The notes beneath the pieces are model-generated. The model was given only the letters and a program-made list of their open reading frames with translations. It was not told the DNA's origin and did no database searches. The position numbers were made by a program, and so were the translations under genes. DNA of 38,100 nucleotides, taken from contig DDKS01000069.1 of NCBI GenBank assembly GCA_002340095.1, forward strand, positions 1-38,100, read 5' to 3'. Source of the DNA: Betaproteobacteria bacterium UBA2592. Its GTDB lineage: Bacteria > Pseudomonadota > Gammaproteobacteria > Burkholderiales > Rhodocyclaceae. Shown here one piece after another: positions 8,760 through 17,813 of this stretch; position 1 is the stretch's first letter, and every line of letters begins with the position of its first letter.

Positions 8760-9950
8760 ATGAACAAACCCCTCGCGGGGGTCCGGGTCCTGGAACTCGG
8801 CTCCCTGATCGCCGGCCCCTTCTGCACCCGCATCCTGGCCGAATTCGGCGCCCGGGTCATCAAGCTGGAATCCCCCAATGGCGGCGATCCCCTGCGCAAG
8901 TGGCGCAAGCTCTACGAGGGCACCTCCCTGTGGTGGTTCGTGCAGTCCCGCAACAAGGAATCCGTCACCCTCAACCTGAAACATCCGGAGGGCAAGAAAA
9001 TCCTGCAGCAACTGCTCCAGGAAACCGACATCCTGGTGGAAAATTTTCGCCCCGGGGTGCTGGAGAAGCTGGGCTTCGGCTGGGACGAAATCCATGCCGT
9101 GAACCCGGCCCTGGTGATGGTGCGCCTTTCCGGCTTCGGTCAGACCGGCCCCATGAAGGAGCAGCCCGGTTTCGGTGCGGTGGGGGAGAGCATGGGCGGC
9201 TTGCGTTACATCACCGGCTTCCCCGACCGGCCGCCGGTGCGCACCGGTATTTCCATCGGTGATTCCATCGCCGCCCTCTGGGCCGCCATCGGCGCCCTGA
9301 TGGCGCTCCGGCACCGGGAAGTGCAGGGCGGCCAGGGGCAGGTGGTGGACGTGGCCCTCTACGAAGCCGTGTTCGCCATGATGGAATCCATGCTGCCCGA
9401 GTTCGACGTGTTCGGCTTCGTGCGCGAACGCACGGGCAACATCATGCCCGGTATCACCCCCTCCAACACCCACACCACCCGGGATGGCCGCCACATCACC
9501 ATCGGCGCCAACGGAGACGCCATCTTCCAGCGCCTGATGCGCGCCATCGGCCGCCCCGATCTGGCCGACGATCCCGCCCTGGCCGACAACGCTGGTCGGG
9601 ATGCCCGCCGGGAGGAAATCTATGCCGTCATCGATGCCTGGGTGGCCGCCCACGACGGGGCAGAGGTGCTGGCCGTGCTCGCAGCCGCCGAAGTGCCCGG
9701 CTCCAGTGTCTATTCGATTGCCGACATGGTCACCGATCCCCAGTTCCTTGCCCGGGAAATGATCCAGTCCGCCAGGTTGCCGGACGGCAAGTCCTTCAAA
9801 GTCCCCGGCATCGTCCCCAAACTCTCCGCCACTCCCGGCGGTACCGATTGGCTCGGCCCGGAACTGGGGGAGCATACGGACAAGGTGCTGGGGGAGCTGG
9901 GCTATCCGCAGGAAGCCATTGCGCGGTTGCGCGGCATGGGGGCGGTTTGA
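8760..9950 (+). CDS. Class III (CaiB/BaiF) CoA-transferase
   Basis: A 396-residue family III CoA-transferase, the family of formyl-CoA:oxalate and carnitine CoA-transferases. The N-terminal signature LAGVRVLELGSLIAGPFCTR and the segment VENFRPGVLEKLGFGWD are typical. D168 in SIGDSIAALW fits the position of the aspartate that forms the acyl-anhydride intermediate (D169 in formyl-CoA transferase). The donor and acceptor acids cannot be told from the sequence, and no acyl-CoA dehydrogenase or oxalate gene is nearby. The ATG follows the murI stop by one base, and GGAG precedes it inside murI, so the two genes are probably cotranscribed. Confidence 0.9.
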   Translation: MNKPLAGVRVLELGSLIAGPFCTRILAEFGARVIKLESPNGGDPLRKWRKLYEGTSLWWFVQSRNKESVTLNLKHPEGKKILQQLLQETDILVENFRPGVLEKLGFGWDEIHAVNPALVMVRLSGFGQTGPMKEQPGFGAVGESMGGLRYITGFPDRPPVRTGISIGDSIAALWAAIGALMALRHREVQGGQGQVVDVALYEAVFAMMESMLPEFDVFGFVRERTGNIMPGITPSNTHTTRDGRHITIGANGDAIFQRLMRAIGRPDLADDPALADNAGRDARREEIYAVIDAWVAAHDGAEVLAVLAAAEVPGSSVYSIADMVTDPQFLAREMIQSARLPDGKSFKVPGIVPKLSATPGGTDWLGPELGEHTDKVLGELGYPQEAIARLRGMGAV

Positions 9951-10000
9951 AGGGAAATGCTTTTCCGCTCCGTCTTTGCCCCCCGCTTTTCAACGGCCTG

Positions 10001-10261
10001 TTAGTCGACGGGGCGGTTTTCAGGTTGTGCCGGTTCGGTCGGTGCGACGGGCCTGGCAATCCGGCGCCCAAACCAGACGATGAAGAGGCCTATGGCAAGA
10101 AAGAAGGCGCCTTCCAGGACAATCAACCCGGCGTAGGCGCTCACGGATGGGTCCGATGCGGTATCCAGGAAGCCGTAGCCATAGCTCAGGATGGAAAGGG
10201 TCACACTGATCCAGCCCAACCATTCCACGATCTTGCCGATTTGCTGATTGCTCGAACTCAT
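10001..10261 (-). CDS. Small two-helix membrane protein, unknown function
   Basis: An 86-residue protein with a polar N-terminus, two hydrophobic segments (about 15-32 and 42-64) separated by a short Asp/Ser loop, and a proline-rich polar tail. I do not recognise a family. Coding is supported by a clean ATG with a GGGGAAAA stretch before it and by a plausible membrane topology. It converges on the CoA-transferase gene, 50 bases away, and is transcribed in the same direction as the two tRNA-Leu genes upstream, but a terminator separates it from them. Confidence 0.65.
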   Translation of the reverse strand: MSSSNQQIGKIVEWLGWISVTLSILSYGYGFLDTASDPSVSAYAGLIVLEGAFFLAIGLFIVWFGRRIARPVAPTEPAQPENRPVD

Positions 10262-10396
10262 TGCGGTTTTCCCCTGGTCGCGTTCACCCGGGAAAGCTTA
10301 TACCCTGTCCGGGAGCATTTGTGGGATGCCGCCCCTTACCCGCTGCGCCGCAGCCGGGCTGTTCGGGGAAGACTGGTGGCAAGCTGGAGTGGAGAC

Positions 10397-10427
10397 AAAA
10401 AAGCCCCGGACCGGGCGTCAGGGGCTG
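10397..10427 (-). terminator. Terminator of the tRNA-Leu operon
   Basis: On the minus strand AGCCCC and GGGGCT form a stem around a GC-rich loop and are followed by a run of six T. It lies about 25 bases past the 3' end of the second tRNA, so it ends the two-tRNA transcript. Confidence 0.85.
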
Positions 10428-10450
10428 CAAGTCGTTTTTCAGCGGATCAC

Positions 10451-10535
<85 letters not shown>

Positions 10536-10597
10536 GTGAACCGGCTGAAACAACTTCTTTGCTTTGTAGCGTTTAGCGACTACCATCGCTGACTTGC

Positions 10598-10682
<85 letters not shown>

Positions 10683-10702
10683 ACAGGTGCGAAGAGCGCC
10701 GT

Positions 10703-10730
10703 ATTCTAAAGAAAGATGAATTGATGTCAA
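10703..10730 (-). promoter_or_regulatory. Strong sigma70-type promoter of the tRNA-Leu pair
   Basis: On the minus strand, TTGACA (10725-10730, consensus) and TAGAAT (10703-10708, five of six) are separated by 16 bases. Transcription would start near 10696, about 14 bases before the first tRNA. The -35 hexamer overlaps the rnr start codon at 10724 on the other strand. Confidence 0.85.
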
Positions 10731-13126
10731 CAAGAAAAATCTCCAAGGTCCGTCGGGCCGATCCCTTTTTTGAACGTGAGTGCCAACGCTACGACTTTCC
10801 CCTGCCATCGCGGGAATACATCATCCAGGTGCTCGAAGAACAGGGCCAGCCGCTGGCCCTGGAACAACTGCTGGAACTGCTGGACATCAGCCCCGCCGAG
10901 CGGGAGATGTTCCAGCGTCGCCTGGGAGCCATGGAGCGGGAGGGGCAACTGCTCCGGAACCGCAAGAACGCCTATATCCTGCCCGAGCGGGCCAGCCTCA
11001 TCGCCGGCCGGGTGCAGGGGCATCCCGACGGTTTCGGTTTCCTGATTCCCGATGACGGCAGCCCCCACATCTTCCTGGAGCAGCGCCAGATGGAGAAGGT
11101 GTTGCACGGGGACCGGGCACTGGTGCGCATCACCGGCCAGGACAAGAAAGGCAGGCCCGAAGGCTCCATCGTCGAGGTCACTGACCGGGCCAACAGCCGG
11201 GTGGTGGGCCGGGTGTTCGTGGAGCATGGGGTGGTGTTCGTGGTGCCGGAAAACCGGCGCATCACCCAGGACATCATCGTGCCGCCCGAGAAGAAGGCGA
11301 AGTTCAAGCCCCAGTCGGGTCAGGTGGTGATGGTGGATATCATCGAGCAGCCCTCCCGCTATTCCCAGCCCATGGGGCGGATCAGCGAGGTGCTTGGCAA
11401 TTACGCCGATCCGGGCATGGAAATTGAGATCGCCCTGCGCAAGCACGATCTGCCCTTCGAGTTCTCCCGGGAATGTCTTGCCGAGAACGCCAAGGTGCCG
11501 GACAAGGTCAAGAAGTCCGACCTGAAGGGGCGCGAGGACCTGCGCGCCCTGCCCCTGGTGACTATCGACGGCGAAACGGCCCGGGACTTCGATGATGCGG
11601 TCTATTGCGAGAAGCAGGGGCGGGGCTGGCGCCTGGTGGTGGCCATTGCCGATGTATCCCATTACGTACGGCCTGGCACGGCCTTGGACGCAGAGGCCTT
11701 CGCCCGGGGCAATTCGGTTTATTTCCCGCGCCGGGTGATCCCGATGCTGCCGGAGAAGCTCTCCAACGGCATCTGCTCCCTCAACCCGGACGTGGAGCGC
11801 CTGGCCATGGTCTGCGACGCCAGCATCAGCGCCAGCGGTGAGATCAAGCAGTATCGTTTTTATCCTGCCGTGTTCCGTTCCCACGCCAGACTCACCTACA
11901 ACCAGGTGTGGGACTGGCTGTCAGGGGCGACCCGACCGCAAAGTGAGGCGCACAAGGCCCTCGAGCCGCATTTGCACAATCTGTACAAGCTCTACCAGAT
12001 CCTGGCCAAGGCACGGGTCAAGCGAGGGGCCATCGATTTCGAGACCATCGAGACCCAGATGTGCTTCAACGAGGCAGGCAAGATCGAGACGATCGTACCT
12101 GTGGTGCGCAACGACGCCCACCGCCTGATCGAGGAATGCATGCTGGCGGCCAACGTCTGCGCCTCGGATTTCCTTGCCCGGCACGGGCAGGCCTGTCTTT
12201 ACCGCATCCACGAAGGCCCCAACGAGGAGAAGCTGAAGAACCTCCGGAGTTTCCTTTCTGAGTTCGGCCTCGCCCTGACCGGCGGCGATACCCCCAGAGC
12301 CAAGGATTATGCCCAGTTGCTGGAGAAGGTGAAGGAGCGGCCCGATGCCCAGCTGTTGCAGACGGTGATGCTGCGCTCCCTCAAGCAGGCCATGTACAGC
12401 CCCGACAACGTCGGCCACTTCGGCCTGGCCTACGAGCACTACACCCATTTCACCTCGCCCATCCGCCGCTATCCGGATCTGCTGGTGCACCGGGCCATCA
12501 AGGCGGTGCTGGCGGGTGAACGTTACAACCCGGGCGACTGGGAGGACATCGGCCTGCACTGCTCGCAGACCGAGCGGCGCGCCGACGAGGCCACCCGCGA
12601 TGTGGAGAACTGGCTCAAGTGCTACTACATGAAGGAGCGCATCGGTGAGGTCTTCGACGGCACCATTTCCGCCGTCACCGGCTTTGGCATCTTCGTGGCC
12701 CTGGACCAGGTCTATGTGGAGGGACTCGTGCATGTGTCCGACCTGGGGGCCGACTACTTCCAGTTCGATCCCATCAAGCACCAGATGCTGGGCGAGCGCA
12801 CCGGCCAGCGTTTCCGCCTCGGCGACCGGGTGCGTGTGAAGCTGGTCAAGGCCGATCTGGAGACCAACCGCATCGACTTCGTGCTCGCGCCCCAGGGCAG
12901 CGGCAAGGGGGATGCCAGCCGCGGCAAGCGGCGTGGCACGACGGCCCCGGCGCCAGAGCCCGTGCCGGTGCCGCCGGTGGTGGCCCCGGCCCGCAAGAGC
13001 GCCACCCAGCGCATGGCAGGGGCTGCCAGCGATTTCATGGGCAAGGTGGGCAAGGCGGTGAAGAAGGCGGCCAAGAAGGCCGCCGACGGCGCCAAGGCCA
13101 AGGCCGGGAAGGGCAAGAAGAAGTAG
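10724..13126 (+). CDS. rnr: Ribonuclease R
   Basis: An 800-residue 3'-5' exoribonuclease of the RNB family. In order: an N-terminal winged-helix region (about 25-90), cold-shock domains (about 93-240), the RNB catalytic domain (about 265-600) with TIDGETARDFDDAVY carrying D282, D288, D290 and D291, an S1 domain (about 640-725), and a basic Ala/Lys-rich tail. RNase R degrades structured RNA, helps rRNA quality control and acts in trans-translation. I chose the ATG at 10724 because longer in-frame starts would run into the tRNA gene; the ribosome-binding site is weak (AAAGA). The start codon overlaps the -35 box of the divergent tRNA promoter. rlmB follows 43 bases later. Confidence 0.95.
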   Translation: MSTRKISKVRRADPFFERECQRYDFPLPSREYIIQVLEEQGQPLALEQLLELLDISPAEREMFQRRLGAMEREGQLLRNRKNAYILPERASLIAGRVQGHPDGFGFLIPDDGSPHIFLEQRQMEKVLHGDRALVRITGQDKKGRPEGSIVEVTDRANSRVVGRVFVEHGVVFVVPENRRITQDIIVPPEKKAKFKPQSGQVVMVDIIEQPSRYSQPMGRISEVLGNYADPGMEIEIALRKHDLPFEFSRECLAENAKVPDKVKKSDLKGREDLRALPLVTIDGETARDFDDAVYCEKQGRGWRLVVAIADVSHYVRPGTALDAEAFARGNSVYFPRRVIPMLPEKLSNGICSLNPDVERLAMVCDASISASGEIKQYRFYPAVFRSHARLTYNQVWDWLSGATRPQSEAHKALEPHLHNLYKLYQILAKARVKRGAIDFETIETQMCFNEAGKIETIVPVVRNDAHRLIEECMLAANVCASDFLARHGQACLYRIHEGPNEEKLKNLRSFLSEFGLALTGGDTPRAKDYAQLLEKVKERPDAQLLQTVMLRSLKQAMYSPDNVGHFGLAYEHYTHFTSPIRRYPDLLVHRAIKAVLAGERYNPGDWEDIGLHCSQTERRADEATRDVENWLKCYYMKERIGEVFDGTISAVTGFGIFVALDQVYVEGLVHVSDLGADYFQFDPIKHQMLGERTGQRFRLGDRVRVKLVKADLETNRIDFVLAPQGSGKGDASRGKRRGTTAPAPEPVPVPPVVAPARKSATQRMAGAASDFMGKVGKAVKKAAKKAADGAKAKAGKGKKK

Positions 13127-13134
13127 GGCCGGGG

Positions 13135-13140
13135 TAGAAT
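13135..13140 (+). promoter_or_regulatory. Possible -10 element before rlmB
   Basis: TAGAAT in the context GGGTAGAATGCCGCC, 30 bases upstream of the rlmB ATG and just after the rnr stop. No -35 hexamer is seen at the right distance, so rlmB may depend on read-through from rnr instead. Confidence 0.3.
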
Positions 13141-13169
13141 GCCGCCCTTTCGTCCCTTGTGAGCCGCTC

Positions 13170-13904
13170 ATGTCCTCCACCCGCCTGATCTTCGGTTTTC
13201 ACGCCGTCACCGCCAAGCTGCGCCATGATCCCGACGCGGTGAAGGAGGTGCTGCTCGATGGCAGCCGACAGGATCGCCGGGCCCAGGACCTGTTGAAGCA
13301 CGTGGCGCTGCAGGGGGTGAAGCTCACCCTGGCCGACGGCCGCCGGCTCGACGCCATGCTCCCCGGGGCCAAACACCAGGGCGTTGTGGCTCGGGTGGAG
13401 GGGGGGCGCAAGGCCCTGCATCTGGACGACGTGCTCGACACCCTGGAAGAGCCCGCCTTCCTGCTGGTGCTGGACGGAGTCACCGACCCGCGTAACCTGG
13501 GGGCCTGTCTGCGGGTGGCCGACGCAGCTGGGGCGCACGCGGTGATCGCTCCCAAGGACCGGGCCGTGGGGCTTACCGATGCGGCGGCCAAGACCGCCTG
13601 CGGCGCCGCCGAGACCGTGCCCTACATCATGGTCACCAACCTGGCCCGCACTTTGCGGGAACTCCAGGAGCGGGACATCCAGGTGATCGGCACCGCCGGT
13701 GAGGCGGAGCAGGACCTATATCAGGCCAGCTGGCCGGCCGCCACTGCCTGGGTGCTGGGGGCCGAGGGGGAAGGCATGCGCCGTCTGACCCGGGAAACCT
13801 GCGACCAACTGGTGAAGATTCCCATGCATGGCACCGTGGAAAGCTTGAACGTTTCGGTTGCTGCCGGGGTCTGCCTGTTCGAGGCCCGCCGTCGCCGGGG
13901 GTGA
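13170..13904 (+). CDS. rlmB: 23S rRNA (guanosine-2251-2'-O)-methyltransferase
   Basis: A 244-residue SPOUT-family (TrmH/SpoU) methyltransferase. The N-terminal substrate-binding domain begins with the typical IFGFHAVTAKL. The C-terminal knot carries motif 1 (DPRNLGACLRVADAAGAHAV), motif 2 (VLGAEGEGMRRL) and motif 3 (IPMHGTVESLNVSVAAGV), which bind S-adenosylmethionine. It methylates the ribose of G2251 in the P-loop of 23S rRNA. The length and the pairing with rnr just upstream are the common arrangement in proteobacteria (rnr-rlmB). It is distinguished from TrmH (tRNA Gm18) by this neighbour and by the N-terminal domain. Confidence 0.93.
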   Translation: MSSTRLIFGFHAVTAKLRHDPDAVKEVLLDGSRQDRRAQDLLKHVALQGVKLTLADGRRLDAMLPGAKHQGVVARVEGGRKALHLDDVLDTLEEPAFLLVLDGVTDPRNLGACLRVADAAGAHAVIAPKDRAVGLTDAAAKTACGAAETVPYIMVTNLARTLRELQERDIQVIGTAGEAEQDLYQASWPAATAWVLGAEGEGMRRLTRETCDQLVKIPMHGTVESLNVSVAAGVCLFEARRRRG

Positions 13905-13994
13905 GTGTTGGAGAGGGGCGGCGCCAGCGCGCCCCCTTGCGGTTGCGCCGGGCAGGATTAAACTGGCAGCCCCTGTTCCCGAATCCAGCCAGCC

Positions 13995-16900
13995 ATGAGC
14001 TCCAGCGCTCCGGTTCCCCCCTCGTCTTCCTTCGCCGTCCTTGGCCGCCTCAAATCCGGGGCCACGGCCCTGGGCCGTTCCCGGCGCGTGCGCCGGGGCG
14101 GCGCCGCCCTGCTGATTCTGGTCGTGCTGTTCGGCCTGGTGGGCTATCTCTGGCTGCCGGGCTTCCTGCACGGCAAGCTCGAACAGACCCTTTCCGGCCT
14201 GCTGGAACGGCCCGTCACCCTGGGCGCAGTGGAAGTGCAGCCCTACATCCTCGAGGTGACGGTGCGGGATCTGCGCATCGGCAACCGGGAAGGGGAGGGG
14301 CCGCTGGCCGGCTTCGGCAGTCTGTCGCTCAACCTCAGCAGTGCCTCCCTCCTGCGCCGGGCCCTGGTGCTCGACGCCCTGCGGCTGGTGGGGCCTTACG
14401 GCCACCTGGTGCGGCACCGGGACGGCAGCACCAACGTCACCGACCTGGTACAGAAGTTCGCCAGTCCCGACCAGGAGGACTCGCCGCCGCCCCCCTTCGC
14501 GATCAACAATCTGGAAATCACCGATGGCCGCTTCACCCTGGATGACGAGGCCGGCGGCGGGCGACACGAGATCACCGAGCTCAACCTGGGCCTGCCCCGG
14601 GTGGCTTCCTTCCCCGGCGAGGTGGAACGCCAGGTGCAGCCGCGTTTCTCGGCCCGGCTCGATGGCGCTCCCGTCAACGGGGCGGGCGAGGTGCGCCCCT
14701 TTGCCGGTGAGCCCGATGGCCGCCTGACCCTGCGGGTGGAGGGCCTGGATCTGGCCCGTCTGGCCGGCTTCTCGCCGGCGCCCCTGCCGCTCCAGGTCAA
14801 GTCCGCCCGGCTCGATGCGGATCTCGTGCTGGGCTTCGGCAGCACGGGCGCACACGAGCTTTCCCTGCAGGGGGAACTGGCCCTGCGCCAGCTCGATGCT
14901 GCCCTGCAGTCCGTTGCGCTCCGGCTCGAGGCCCTGCGTTTCCGTCTCGACGGGCCCGATCTGCTCCAGGCCCCCATCCGTCTTGCGGACATCCGCCTGG
15001 AAAATCTGGCCTTGCAGCGTTCCGGCGAGGCGGCGCCGTTCGTCAGTCTGGTCAGTGCCGGCCTCGATGAATTCAGCCTGGACCGGAAGCAGTCTTCCCT
15101 GGCCCTGGGGACCCTGGCACTGCAGCGTCTGGAAGCCCGGCTGGCCCGCACCGGGCCGGAACGGATCGACCTGCTCGACACCCTGGCAGGGCTGCAGGGC
15201 GGTTCAGGGCGCGCCGGCGCCGGGGCCGGTAAGGCCGGCGGGGCGGCGGCCCCGGCCGCGCCGGCCTGGAAATGGCGTGTGGCGGGCATCCGGCTGGAGG
15301 ATGCGGGCCTGGAGTTCGTGGACCGCACCCTGGGCAAGGCCGTGCCCCTGCGCTTGCACGGGGTGAAGCTCGGCCTCGGTCCCCTGGCCTCCGCCGCCGG
15401 GGAGGCGGTGCCCCTGGAGTTCAGCAGCCGCATCAACGAGCAGGGCAGCCTCACCGTGGCCGGCCAGGTACAATTCCTGGTTCCGGCAGGCGAGCTCAAG
15501 CTCGATGTCAGCGGCCTCGACCTGGTGCCGCTGCAGGGTTGGATTCCCCATCATTTCAAGCTCGTGCTCAGCCAGGGGGCCTTGTCCGCCCGCGGGCAGC
15601 TCCGCTTCGGTGGCCAGCCCTTCGGCGTGCACTACCAGGGGGACGCCCAGCTGGCCGGGTTGTCCCTGCTCGATCAGGAGAGTGCCCAGTCCCTGCTGCG
15701 CTGGCAGCGGCTCGAGCTGGCGGGCATGGACATCCATACCCGGCCCCTGCAGGTACGGCTCGACGATGTGACCCTCTCCCGTTTCTTCGTGCGGCTGATG
15801 ATCACTCCCCAGGGGCAGCTGCATCTTGACCGGCTGATGGGCGCTGAGGCCGGTCCTCCCGCAGCGGCAGCCACGCCTGCCGGCCAGGCCGTCGCCGCCG
15901 CGTCCGTCCTGCCGGGCGAGGCCGGCGCCAACCCGGCCGCAGCCGCCGGCACGGTCCAGGTGGCCGGGGTGCATGAGCGCGGCGCGCCCCTGCCGGTGAG
16001 CATCGGCCGTATCCGGCTCGAAGGTGGCGCGGTGCTGTTCAACGACCTGTTCATCAAGCCCAACTACAACGCCAACCTGACCGGCCTGACCGGCCAGATC
16101 GGTCCCCTGGCGGCGGGGGAGCGGGGCAAGCTGAAGATTCAGGGCAAGGTGGACCGCAGCGCTCCCCTGCACATCAGCGGCGAGCTCGAACCCTTCAGCC
16201 AGGAGCTGTATCTGGACATCAAAGCCCAGGCCCGGGGCATCGACATGCCCACCTTCAGCCCCTATTCCGGCCGTTACATGGGCTACCTGATCCAGAAGGG
16301 CAAGCTTTCGGTGGACGTGAGCTACCGCGTGGAGAAGGGCGAGCTGCAGGCCGACAACCACATTTTCCTCGACCAGTTCACCCTGGGCGACCCGGTGGAA
16401 AGTCCTGACGCCCTGTCCATTCCCATCAAGCTGGGGCTGGCCCTGCTCAAGAACTCCCGGGGCGAGATCGACATCAACCTGCCCATCCGGGGCTCCATCA
16501 ACGATCCCGAATTCAGCATCGGCGGTATCGTCTTCAAGGCCATCATGAACCTGCTGGTGAAGGCGGTCACCTCGCCCTTCACCCTACTGGGTTCCTTGTT
16601 CGGTGGTGGCGAGGAACTGTCCCATGTGGAGTTCGGCTCCGGTCTGAGTGTCATCGGCCCGGAAGGCGAGCAGCGTCTGCAGGCCCTGGCCAAGGCCTTG
16701 GCCGACCGGCCGGCCTTGACCCTGGAAGTGACCGGCATGGCCGATCCGGTGGCCGATTCGGAGGGCTATCGCCGGGTGTTGCTGCAGCGCCAGGTGAAGG
16801 CGAAGAAGGTGGCCGCCGACGTGGCCCAGGGCAAGTCCGCGCCCCGGATCGGCGAGGTGAGCCTGACGCCCCAGGAGTACGAGAAGTACCTGGGCCAGGT

Positions 16901-17171
16901 CTACAAGGAGGCGAAGTTCGACAAGCCGAAGAACATGCTCGGCCTGAGCAAGAGCCTGCCGGTGGCGGAAATGGAGAACCTGCTGTTGCCCCACATGAAG
17001 CTGGAGGAGGATGCCTTCAGGGACCTGGCGGCCCGGCGCGGCAAGATGGTGCGGGACTGGTTGGTGGAGCAGGGGCAGGTGCCCGTCGAGCGCATCTTCG
17101 TGCTGGCGCCTCAAGTGGGCAAGGGTGAGGCGGCCAGCCCGGCGAACCGGGTGGTCTTCAGCCTGCGCTGA
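13995..17171 (+). CDS. DUF748 / AsmA-like envelope protein
   Basis: A 1058-residue protein with one N-terminal membrane segment (about 37-58) and a large periplasmic part. The text after the anchor (LEQTLSGLLERPVTLGAVEVQPYILEVTVRDLRIG) and the repeated beta-strand-rich segments with LSLN/LEL patterns are typical of DUF748, a relative of AsmA/TamB-type proteins thought to move phospholipid between membranes. A low-complexity Ala/Pro/Gly linker lies at about 613-660. The C-terminal 180 residues resemble an OmpA-like fold (LEVTGMADP). A possible promoter TTGCGG-N16-TAAACT lies at 13937-13964. The exact function is unknown. It stands alone between rlmB and the convergent efflux operon. Confidence 0.85.
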   Translation: MSSSAPVPPSSSFAVLGRLKSGATALGRSRRVRRGGAALLILVVLFGLVGYLWLPGFLHGKLEQTLSGLLERPVTLGAVEVQPYILEVTVRDLRIGNREGEGPLAGFGSLSLNLSSASLLRRALVLDALRLVGPYGHLVRHRDGSTNVTDLVQKFASPDQEDSPPPPFAINNLEITDGRFTLDDEAGGGRHEITELNLGLPRVASFPGEVERQVQPRFSARLDGAPVNGAGEVRPFAGEPDGRLTLRVEGLDLARLAGFSPAPLPLQVKSARLDADLVLGFGSTGAHELSLQGELALRQLDAALQSVALRLEALRFRLDGPDLLQAPIRLADIRLENLALQRSGEAAPFVSLVSAGLDEFSLDRKQSSLALGTLALQRLEARLARTGPERIDLLDTLAGLQGGSGRAGAGAGKAGGAAAPAAPAWKWRVAGIRLEDAGLEFVDRTLGKAVPLRLHGVKLGLGPLASAAGEAVPLEFSSRINEQGSLTVAGQVQFLVPAGELKLDVSGLDLVPLQGWIPHHFKLVLSQGALSARGQLRFGGQPFGVHYQGDAQLAGLSLLDQESAQSLLRWQRLELAGMDIHTRPLQVRLDDVTLSRFFVRLMITPQGQLHLDRLMGAEAGPPAAAATPAGQAVAAASVLPGEAGANPAAAAGTVQVAGVHERGAPLPVSIGRIRLEGGAVLFNDLFIKPNYNANLTGLTGQIGPLAAGERGKLKIQGKVDRSAPLHISGELEPFSQELYLDIKAQARGIDMPTFSPYSGRYMGYLIQKGKLSVDVSYRVEKGELQADNHIFLDQFTLGDPVESPDALSIPIKLGLALLKNSRGEIDINLPIRGSINDPEFSIGGIVFKAIMNLLVKAVTSPFTLLGSLFGGGEELSHVEFGSGLSVIGPEGEQRLQALAKALADRPALTLEVTGMADPVADSEGYRRVLLQRQVKAKKVAADVAQGKSAPRIGEVSLTPQEYEKYLGQVYKEAKFDKPKNMLGLSKSLPVAEMENLLLPHMKLEEDAFRDLAARRGKMVRDWLVEQGQVPVERIFVLAPQVGKGEAASPANRVVFSLR

Positions 17172-17189
17172 GGCGGCGGGGCCTGCCCC

Positions 17190-17810
17190 TCAGCGCTCGG
17201 CCGCGAGGCCGCGCAGGTAGGTGTCCACCACCGGGATGCCGTAGGTTTCCAAGGGAAAGAGCCCCGGATTCTTGGTCCAGTTGAAGGCCAGGCCGTCTAC
17301 CATGGCGACCAGGCCGATGGTGGCCTGGCGCGGGTCGAGGCTGCGGCCGATCTGGCCCTTTTCCTGGGCCCGGGCCATGGCCTGCTCGATGATGTCCATG
17401 TGGCTTTCCCCTTCCTCCAGGTAGCGCTGGCGCAGGGTCGCCATGTCGCCCACGTGCTCGCACTTGTGCCAGAAGATCTCGAACACCCGGCGGAACTTGG
17501 CATCGTGGGTGAGCTTGCCCAGGAACTCCGCCGTGGCGGCGCGGAGGAAGCCCAGGGGGTCCTGCTCCATCAGCTGCTGGCGCGCCTCGCTCCTGAGCAG
17601 CAGGGGGCAGACCAGCCGCTCGATCATGGCGTGGAACAGGTCCACCTTGTTGTCGAAGTGCCAGTAGATGGCTCCCCGGGTGACCCCGGCTTCCCTGGCA
17701 ATGTCGCTCAGGGAAGTCTGGGAAACCCCCTGGCGGCTGAACACTTCCACCGCCGCATCCAGGATGCGGTGCCGGGTGACCTGGGCGTCTTCCTTGGTTC
17801 TCCTGACCAT
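17190..17810 (-). CDS. acrR: TetR-family repressor of the RND efflux operon (AcrR type)
   Basis: A 206-residue regulator with the AcrR/TtgR/MexZ-type start MVRRTKEDAQVTRHRILDAA, a helix-turn-helix ending EAGVTRGAIYWHFDNKVDLF (about 41-60) and the long ligand domain of that group. These proteins bind many drugs and then release the efflux promoter. It is the last gene of the operon it probably controls: the ATG follows the outer-membrane-factor stop codon by three bases. The operator at 23567-23590 in front of the adaptor gene closely resembles the E. coli AcrR site. This means the repressor is made from the promoter it represses. The symbol follows family resemblance; ttgR-like is an equal description. 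Confidence 0.85.
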   Translation of the reverse strand: MVRRTKEDAQVTRHRILDAAVEVFSRQGVSQTSLSDIAREAGVTRGAIYWHFDNKVDLFHAMIERLVCPLLLRSEARQQLMEQDPLGFLRAATAEFLGKLTHDAKFRRVFEIFWHKCEHVGDMATLRQRYLEEGESHMDIIEQAMARAQEKGQIGRSLDPRQATIGLVAMVDGLAFNWTKNPGLFPLETYGIPVVDTYLRGLAAER

Positions 17811-17813
17811 GCC

